Shown here in pieces: positions 6,846-10,748 of a stretch of 10,748 bases of DNA (its first letter is position 1; every line of letters starts with the position of its first letter). Origin of the DNA: Bacillota bacterium (GTDB taxonomy: Bacteria; Bacillota; Clostridia; Peptostreptococcales; Anaerovoracaceae); NCBI GenBank assembly GCA_016287035.1, contig JAEEVI010000150.1:1-10748 (forward strand), in the 5' to 3' direction. Below the pieces are notes generated by a model. It ran no database searches and was not told the DNA's origin. It saw only the letters and a program-made list of their open reading frames with translations. The position numbers and the translations under genes were made by a program.

Positions 6846-6874
6846 TTGCAAATGACGGGAAAGTGAAGCATACT
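6846..6874 (+). promoter_or_regulatory. Possible promoter of the small membrane protein gene
   Basis: TTGCAA (6846-6851) and CATACT (6869-6874) are 17 bases apart, each 4 of 6 to consensus, and immediately adjoin the divergent murA promoter. The AT-rich TACTAAAAT (6871-6879) offers alternative -10 registers with worse spacing. The match is weak, but a promoter is needed here because the upstream gene is divergent. Confidence 0.35.
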
Positions 6875-6903
6875 AAAATCAGTTGGAACAACAGGAGGTG
6901 CAG

Positions 6904-7281
6904 ATGATCAACATATCCTACAATCAACTGCTGATAGCGATACTGCTCATAGCGGCGATCATCGCCGTCATCTATCTCATCGCTCTGCTGCGCAAGCTTC
7001 AGAAGACCGTGGATACCCTCGACAGTCTGATGCAGGAGACTCAGGCGACGATAAAGGAGACGCAGGTCATCGCCAAGGACGCGCAGGTCATCGTAAAGGA
7101 CGCGCAGGTCATCGTCGCCGACGCGAAGGATGGCACCGAAGGTATCAAGGCCGCCGTAATAAAGGTCGGAAACGCGACATCCGACATGGCGAACATAGTG
7201 CACGGAAACAGAAGCACCTTCAAAGCCGCGACAAACGTCGTCAACGCGATGTCCGGACTGATCGGGCTATTTAAAAAATAA
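6904..7281 (+). CDS. Small single-span membrane protein with a coiled-coil heptad repeat
   Basis: This 125-residue protein begins MINISYNQ, then one hydrophobic segment (about 9-31) ending in LRK. It continues as a helical, charged region with seven-residue repeats (KETQVIA, KDAQVIV, KDAQVIV at 51-71) and ends in a mildly hydrophobic tail (LIGLFKK). The layout (N-terminal anchor, then long amphipathic helix) resembles the DUF948-type family of small Bacillota membrane proteins, but I cannot assign it firmly. It may be a structural or scaffolding protein at the membrane. The ATG at 6904 is favoured by AGGAGG at 6893-6898; the in-frame TTG at 6883 is not needed. It lies divergently from murA and upstream of abrB, with no terminator seen between it and abrB. 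Confidence 0.8.
   Translation: MINISYNQLLIAILLIAAIIAVIYLIALLRKLQKTVDTLDSLMQETQATIKETQVIAKDAQVIVKDAQVIVADAKDGTEGIKAAVIKVGNATSDMANIVHGNRSTFKAATNVVNAMSGLIGLFKK
7054..7116 (+). repeat. Three in-frame 21-bp tandem repeats
   Basis: Three consecutive 21-base units (7054-7074, 7075-7095, 7096-7116) share CAGGTCATCG and most flanking bases, and encode K-[ED]-[TA]-Q-V-I-[AV] three times. The second and third units are identical except for the last base. This looks like recent internal duplication of a coiled-coil heptad. Confidence 0.9.
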
Positions 7282-7300
7282 TCCATTGTGACGAAAGCTC

Positions 7301-7331
7301 TTGAATTTTTTCGATATTCTTGTAGAATATC
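7301..7331 (+). promoter_or_regulatory. abrB promoter with overlapping palindromic operator candidate
   Basis: TTGAAT (7301-7306) and TAGAAT (7323-7328) form a sigma-A-like promoter with 16-base spacing. A perfect 7-bp inverted repeat, GATATTC (7313-7319) and GAATATC (7325-7331) separated by 5 bases, covers the -10 box. Such a site would be well placed for a repressor. B. subtilis AbrB is known to repress its own gene, so autoregulation is plausible but not shown. Confidence 0.55.
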
Positions 7332-7364
7332 TTTATGGAGCCGTTTACATTAGGAGAATAGTAA

Positions 7365-7607
7365 ATGAAAGCAACAGGTATTGTCAGAAAATTAGATCAG
7401 CTCGGACGTATCGTTATACCCAAGGAGCTGAGAACCACATTCGACCTCAAAGAGACCGACCCTATCGAGATATTCGTAGAGGGTGAAGATATAATCCTCC
7501 GCAAGTACCAGCCCGCCTGCATATTCTGCAACGAGGCTACGGACGTCATCCAGTTCGAAGGCAAGAACGTCTGCAAAAAGTGCCTTGCAAAGCTCAAGAA
7601 GATCTGA
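7365..7607 (+). CDS. abrB: AbrB-family transition-state transcriptional regulator
   Basis: The N-terminal half (1-50) is a SpoVT/AbrB swapped-hairpin DNA-binding domain, with the signature KLDQLGRIVIPKELR at 9-23 and the closing GEDIILRKY. The C-terminal half holds CIFC (52-55) and CKKC (70-73), a probable four-Cys zinc site typical of clostridial AbrB proteins rather than the B. subtilis type. These dimeric or tetrameric proteins repress stationary-phase and sporulation genes. The ATG is preceded by TAGGAG 8 bases upstream. The gene converges on trmN6, as B. subtilis abrB converges on the yabB-yabC end of the same cluster, which supports orthology. At 80 residues it is full length for the clostridial form. 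Confidence 0.92.
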   Translation: MKATGIVRKLDQLGRIVIPKELRTTFDLKETDPIEIFVEGEDIILRKYQPACIFCNEATDVIQFEGKNVCKKCLAKLKKI

Positions 7608-7614
7608 ATCAACG

Positions 7615-7650
7615 AAGCGGCGCGCGGTCCGCACGGCGGGCCGCTTTTTT
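7615..7650 (+). terminator. Rho-independent terminator of abrB
   Basis: Seven outer base pairs (AAGCGGC 7615-7621 with GCCGCTT 7640-7646) enclose a GC-rich interior that can pair further, followed by T6 (7645-7650). It begins 7 bases after the abrB stop. The minus-strand side lacks a T run, so it mainly serves abrB. Confidence 0.8.
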
Positions 7651-7661
7651 AGCGTCGCGCC

Positions 7662-8396
7662 CTAATCCGAACTCCGTTCATAGATCCTCATTATCTCGGG
7701 ACTGAATCCTCCGGCGCCGTCTCTCACTACGAGAAGCGGATCCGTCCGGAGCTCTTTTCCTGCGCCCTTCACAGCCTGGATAAGCACGATATTCGCGGGA
7801 TCCGCGGCGTGGGGAGCGACGAGCCTCATCCTTTTGGGCTCCAGCCCCGCGCTTCTGCAGCATTCGAAGATGTCCGCGAGGCGCGACGGCCTGTGGACTA
7901 TCGTGAACGTCCCCCCTCTTTTGAGCAGATGACCTGCCGCGCGGCAAAAATCGGCCAGAGCCGCTGTAGTTTCGTGCCTGGCCGCGTGTCTGGCGTCCGC
8001 TCCCGAAGCGACGCCCCTGCCTTTTTCCATATATGGGGGATTGCACGTGACGGCATCGAAGCTCTCCGCGCCAAACAGACTGTGCGCGTCCATCACGTCC
8101 GCGCACACGATATCGATCACGTCCGAAAGTCCGTTGAGCTGCACGCTGCGCGCCGCGAGATCCGCCGCGCGCCTGTTGAAATCGATGCCTGTTATCGTCC
8201 GCGGGGAATACTTGTGATAAAGGATCAGCGGAACGACTCCGCTGCCCGTGCACATATCCATGACAGCCGATCCGCGCGGAACGTCCGCGTAATCCGCGAG
8301 CAGCACGGCGTCGACGCCGTACCTGAAACCGTCCGCGTCCTGTATCAGCTTTAGACCTCCGAAGCCTATCTCGTCGATCGTCTCGGAACAGGTCAT
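7662..8396 (-). CDS. trmN6: tRNA1(Val) (adenine37-N6)-methyltransferase family protein
   Basis: This 244-residue Rossmann-fold methyltransferase has the SAM-binding motif MDMCTGSGVVPL (46-57), an acidic residue after strand 2 (ID72) and the catalytic NPPY tetrad (119-122) that marks N6-adenine methylases. The N-terminal DGFRYGVDAVLLADY segment is typical of the TrmN6/YabB family, which in E. coli methylates A37 of tRNA1(Val). The exact tRNA substrate in Bacillota is inferred only. Its start lies 1 base beyond the ricT stop, with GGAG about 6 bases upstream, so it is translated from the tmk-holB-ricT transcript, matching yabB in the B. subtilis cluster. The stop is TAG. It converges on abrB. 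Confidence 0.9.
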   Translation of the reverse strand: MTCSETIDEIGFGGLKLIQDADGFRYGVDAVLLADYADVPRGSAVMDMCTGSGVVPLILYHKYSPRTITGIDFNRRAADLAARSVQLNGLSDVIDIVCADVMDAHSLFGAESFDAVTCNPPYMEKGRGVASGADARHAARHETTAALADFCRAAGHLLKRGGTFTIVHRPSRLADIFECCRSAGLEPKRMRLVAPHAADPANIVLIQAVKGAGKELRTDPLLVVRDGAGGFSPEIMRIYERSSD

Positions 8397-8397
8397 A

Positions 8398-9387
8398 TCA
8401 AAGCTCCGGACCTTCCGGCGCCTGCTGCGCCTCGTTCTGCGCCGCGCCCTCCTGCGAAGGTCTGTGCTTGCGCGAACCTCTGCGGTTCTTCCTCTTCTTA
8501 GGCGCGTCGCCGGACTGCTGAGCCTCCTGGCTCGGCTGCGGCGGCTTTTTCTTTTCCCTGCGCTTTATATCTTCCTTGCCGTACGTATAATACTCGCTCG
8601 AGAGCTTTTCGGGCTTGTCCTCGGTCTTTTCCTCGAGGATGAGCCTCGTCTTTATCTTGTTCTCGAGTATGTTGACGTCCGCCACCACGGCCTCGCCGTC
8701 CGGCGTCGTGATCCGTTCGCCAACGGAAGGCATGCCCACCTTGAGCTTGGCGTATACCTCGTTCTCGAACTGCAGGCAGCACATGAGCCTCCCGCACGTT
8801 CCGGAGATCTTGATGGGATTGAGCGAAAGGTTCTGGACCTTTGCCATCTTGATCGAGACGGGCTGGAAATCGCCCATCCAGCTCGTGCAGCAAAGCTCCC
8901 TTCCGCAGCAGCCTATGCCGCCCATCAGCTTCATCTCGTCGCGGACGCCTATCTGGCGCAGCTCGATGCGCGTCTTGAAGACAGACGCGAGATCCTTTAC
9001 GAGCTCGCGGAAATCGACGCGCTCGTCGGCAGTAAAATAGAATATGAGCTTGGAATTGTCGAACGTGTATTCCACGTCGACCAGCTTCATATCCAGCCCG
9101 TGCTTTTCTATCTTTTCGAGGCAGATCACGCGGGCGCGCTCCGTCTTCTTCTGATTCTCGGCGTTCCTCGCGATATCGGCCTCTCCGGCCTTGCGAAGGA
9201 CGGGCTTGAGGGGCGATACGATCTCGCTCTCGTCGATCTCTTTGAGATCTCCGAAAACGGCCCCGAACTCCACGCCTCTTACGGTCTCGACTATCACGTT
9301 ATCGCCGTCCGAAAGCTCGATCCCTGCCGGATCGAAATAATAGAGCTTTCCCGCCGTCTTGAACCTGACTGATGCGACCTTCTGCAT
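8398..9387 (-). CDS. ricT: RicT/YaaT family PSP1-domain protein
   Basis: This protein of 329 residues carries the PSP1 domain with the conserved cysteines C160, C161, C166, C167 (GGIGCCGRELCC) and C198, C203, C204 (GTCGRLMCC). In B. subtilis RicT works with RicA and RicF in an iron-sulfur-containing complex that stimulates RNase Y maturation of mRNAs and affects sporulation and competence. Here that role is by homology. Residues from about 273 on form a basic, Pro/Gln/Ser-rich tail (KKRKNRRGSRKHR) that looks disordered and could contact RNA. The ATG at 9387 is chosen because GGAGG (plus 9393-9397) sits 5 bases upstream; the ATG at 9414 lies inside holB and lacks such a site. It begins 11 bases after the holB stop. 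Confidence 0.94.
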   Translation of the reverse strand: MQKVASVRFKTAGKLYYFDPAGIELSDGDNVIVETVRGVEFGAVFGDLKEIDESEIVSPLKPVLRKAGEADIARNAENQKKTERARVICLEKIEKHGLDMKLVDVEYTFDNSKLIFYFTADERVDFRELVKDLASVFKTRIELRQIGVRDEMKLMGGIGCCGRELCCTSWMGDFQPVSIKMAKVQNLSLNPIKISGTCGRLMCCLQFENEVYAKLKVGMPSVGERITTPDGEAVVADVNILENKIKTRLILEEKTEDKPEKLSSEYYTYGKEDIKRREKKKPPQPSQEAQQSGDAPKKRKNRRGSRKHRPSQEGAAQNEAQQAPEGPEL

Positions 9388-9398
9388 TGGCTCCTCCG

Positions 9399-10262
9399 TC
9401 AAATATTGAGACACAGGCTCTTGAGAGCGTAGCCTGCGCTGTACGATAACTTTATGTTAGTCGCGGATCCCTCCGCGAGCTTTACTGCTTTTATCAGTTC
9501 CTCCCCGGATCTGGAGGAAGCGATCGAAGCCGCGATATCGCCGAACTCTCCGCAGGCGGCCGCTTCGGCCCCGCTTCGTATCAGAAGAGCGTCCGAAAGC
9601 ACGCTCTCGACGATCTCCGCGAATTCGAGCGCCAGCCGGCGCTGCTCGTCCTTTTCGTCCAGGATAGGCGCGACCGCCTCTTTAAGTCTGTAAAACGGCG
9701 CCCTTCCCGCGTACAGCTCCGCGAACTTCGCGGCGCACGCGAGGCTCACGTCCGACGACGGAGCGCTTCCCGAGGACACTGCGAAAGAACTGCATCTGGA
9801 AAGCACCGTCGCAAGGAGCGCGTCGCGCCTTTCCGCGAGCAGTATGAACACCGTATCGCCGGATGGCTCCTCCAGAGTCTTCAGCAGCTTGTTCTGAGGC
9901 GTCTGCTGCATCGTGTCCGCGTCGCATATCACGACGACGCGCCGGCGGCCGTACGGTCTGTATATGAGCCGGGACTGCAGCTGTTCGATATCCTGGGTGA
10001 GCAGCCTGCCGGTATCCCGCTTTACGACTATCATGTCCTCGTGGTTCGAATGGTCGAACCTGCGGCAGGAAGAACACGTTCCGCAGCTGCAGCCTTCCCG
10101 CGGATCATCGCAGAGAAGAGCCTTAGCGAAAGCCATGGCGATCTCCTCCGTCCGGTCCTTCGGGCCGGTCAGAAGATACGCGTGCAGTACCCTGCCGCTC
10201 TCAGCGGCATTCATGAGCCTTTCGCACAGTGCCCTGTCGTGTTCAATGGTTTTCAGAGACAT
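9399..10262 (-). CDS. holB: DNA polymerase III delta prime subunit
   Basis: HolB is a stator subunit of the clamp loader that places the beta clamp on DNA. This 287-residue protein shows HAYLLTGP (27-34), a zinc module C51-x8-C60-x2-C63-x2-C66, LLKTLEEP (126-133) and the SRC motif (155-157) that contacts a neighbouring ATP site. The P-loop position reads GPKDRTEE without the GKT/GKK seen in ATP-binding relatives, so it probably does not bind ATP; this is normal in E. coli delta prime but differs from B. subtilis, which keeps GTGK. The ATG at 10262 fits relatives starting MSL/MSF; an in-frame TTG at 10271 lies only 3 bases after GGAGG. The start overlaps the end of tmk by 20 bases, implying translational coupling. 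Confidence 0.92.
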   Translation of the reverse strand: MSLKTIEHDRALCERLMNAAESGRVLHAYLLTGPKDRTEEIAMAFAKALLCDDPREGCSCGTCSSCRRFDHSNHEDMIVVKRDTGRLLTQDIEQLQSRLIYRPYGRRRVVVICDADTMQQTPQNKLLKTLEEPSGDTVFILLAERRDALLATVLSRCSSFAVSSGSAPSSDVSLACAAKFAELYAGRAPFYRLKEAVAPILDEKDEQRRLALEFAEIVESVLSDALLIRSGAEAAACGEFGDIAASIASSRSGEELIKAVKLAEGSATNIKLSYSAGYALKSLCLNI

Positions 10263-10748
10263 ACCGGGCAAAGACCTCCGCGATGTCCTCGTGCACGGCT
10301 GACGCGGATCTGGACGCGTCTATGCGCACGTATCTGTCCTTATAGAGCTTCGCGAGCTCCTGATATCCTCTGTAGACCGCGTTGTGAAAATCCAGGCTCT
10401 CCTGCTCGAGTCTGTCCGGAAAGCCGTTGAGAGCGGCCCTCCTCAGGCCCGCCTCGGGCGGAAGGTCGAGGAAGAACGTGAGATCGGGCTGGAGCTGCTG
10501 TATGGCGAACTCGTTTATCACGCGCACGGAATCCCCGAGACCTCTGGCATAGCCCTGATACGCGATCGAGGAATCCATGAACCTGTCGCATATGACGATC
10601 TTGCCCTTTTCCAGCGAGGGGCGTATCACCTGGGAGACGAGCTGCGCCCTCGAAGCTGCGTAAAGAAGCGCCTACGCAGCGATATTCATCTCCGTGTTCT
10701 TCGGATCGAGTATTATCGTGCGTATGCTCTCGGAAATAGACGTTCCTC
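10243..10748 (-). pseudogene. tmk: Thymidylate kinase, partial, interrupted by an in-frame TAG
   Basis: The reading frame entering from the right edge is Tmk (dTMP to dTDP): it reads GTSISESIRTIILDP, then NTEMNIAA, a TAG at 10672-10674, then ALLYAASRAQLVSQVIRP, CDRFMDSSIAYQGYARGLG and the C-terminal helices, ending in a TGA that overlaps holB. The P-loop lies outside the window. Relatives read TEALLYAA at this point, so TAG stands where a Glu (GAG) is expected; the frame is otherwise intact on both sides. Translation restarting at the GTG at 10629 would lack the P-loop and be inactive. Because tmk is normally essential and the rest is well conserved, the lesion is either very recent, a sequence or assembly error, compensated by another copy, or read through. 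It is the first gene seen of the tmk-holB-ricT-trmN6 operon. Confidence 0.85.
10655..10680. repeat. Perfect 8-bp inverted repeat spanning the tmk stop codon
   Basis: GCTGCGTA (plus 10655-10662) and TACGCAGC (10673-10680) are exact inverted copies separated by 10 bases. The TAG of tmk uses the last two bases of one arm plus the first loop base. The other arm encodes the conserved Tyr-Ala-Ala of LLYAAS. Confidence 0.9.

Noticed and set aside
7054..7116. Short-unit repeats as a CRISPR array
   Set aside because: The units are contiguous, in frame with a coding region and have no spacers.
6775..7203. N-terminal extension of murA by 143 codons
   Set aside because: It overlaps the divergent membrane-protein gene and the murA promoter, while MurA homology begins at the GTG with a good ribosome-binding site.
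9388..9414. Upstream ATG for ricT at 9414
   Set aside because: It lies inside holB without a suitable ribosome-binding site, whereas the ATG at 9387 has GGAGG at ideal spacing.
10655..10680. Hairpin at the tmk TAG as a selenocysteine- or pyrrolysine-insertion element
   Set aside because: The codon is TAG rather than TGA, the hairpin spans the codon instead of following it as a bacterial SECIS would, and relatives have Glu here.

Overview
The window looks like a chromosomal housekeeping segment of a moderately high-GC member of the Bacillota, most likely an uncultured Clostridia. Support comes from a class III fructose-1,6-bisphosphatase, a clostridial-type AbrB with a CxxC/CxxC tail, strong GGAGG ribosome-binding sites throughout, sigma-A-like promoters, a tRNA-Ser with encoded CCA, and the conserved tmk-holB-ricT-trmN6-abrB neighbourhood known from Bacillus subtilis. 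I see no transposase, integrase, phage gene, CRISPR array or toxin-antitoxin pair.

Layout. The left part (1-1592) is all on the minus strand: the first codons of a zinc-ribbon protein, a multi-spanning membrane diguanylate cyclase (GGDEF), and tRNA-Ser(GGA) with its hairpin terminator. Next, also on the minus strand, class III fbp (2096-4066) is followed 9 bases later by a small lipoprotein gene. Divergent from fbp, with a good promoter, is a plus-strand EPSP-synthase-like gene (4184-5431). It converges through a shared bidirectional terminator on murA (5485-6774, minus). murA has a perfect-consensus promoter (TTGACA-17-TATAAT) in a short divergent region. From there a small plus-strand membrane/coiled-coil protein and an abrB-type regulator run rightward. 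abrB converges on a tightly packed minus-strand operon, tmk-holB-ricT-trmN6, which runs in from the right edge.

How the genes fit together. The right-hand operon joins dTMP synthesis, clamp loading (delta prime), a RicT/PSP1 protein and a tRNA methyltransferase. The middle carries two members of the same enolpyruvyl-transferase fold family, the peptidoglycan enzyme MurA and an EPSP-synthase-like protein, end to end. The left carries c-di-GMP signalling and gluconeogenesis.

Most noteworthy points. (1) tmk, normally essential, has an in-frame TAG where a Glu codon is expected. The TAG lies in one arm of a perfect 8-bp inverted repeat, which suggests a template-switch mutation or an assembly/amplification artefact. 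(2) The EPSP-synthase-like protein keeps several catalytic residues but appears to lack many shikimate-3-phosphate pocket residues and one PEP-binding Arg, so it may act on another substrate. (3) A palindrome sits on the abrB -10 box. No complete, clearly novel multi-gene system is evident. The divergent EPSP-synthase homologue is the best candidate for undescribed biochemistry.
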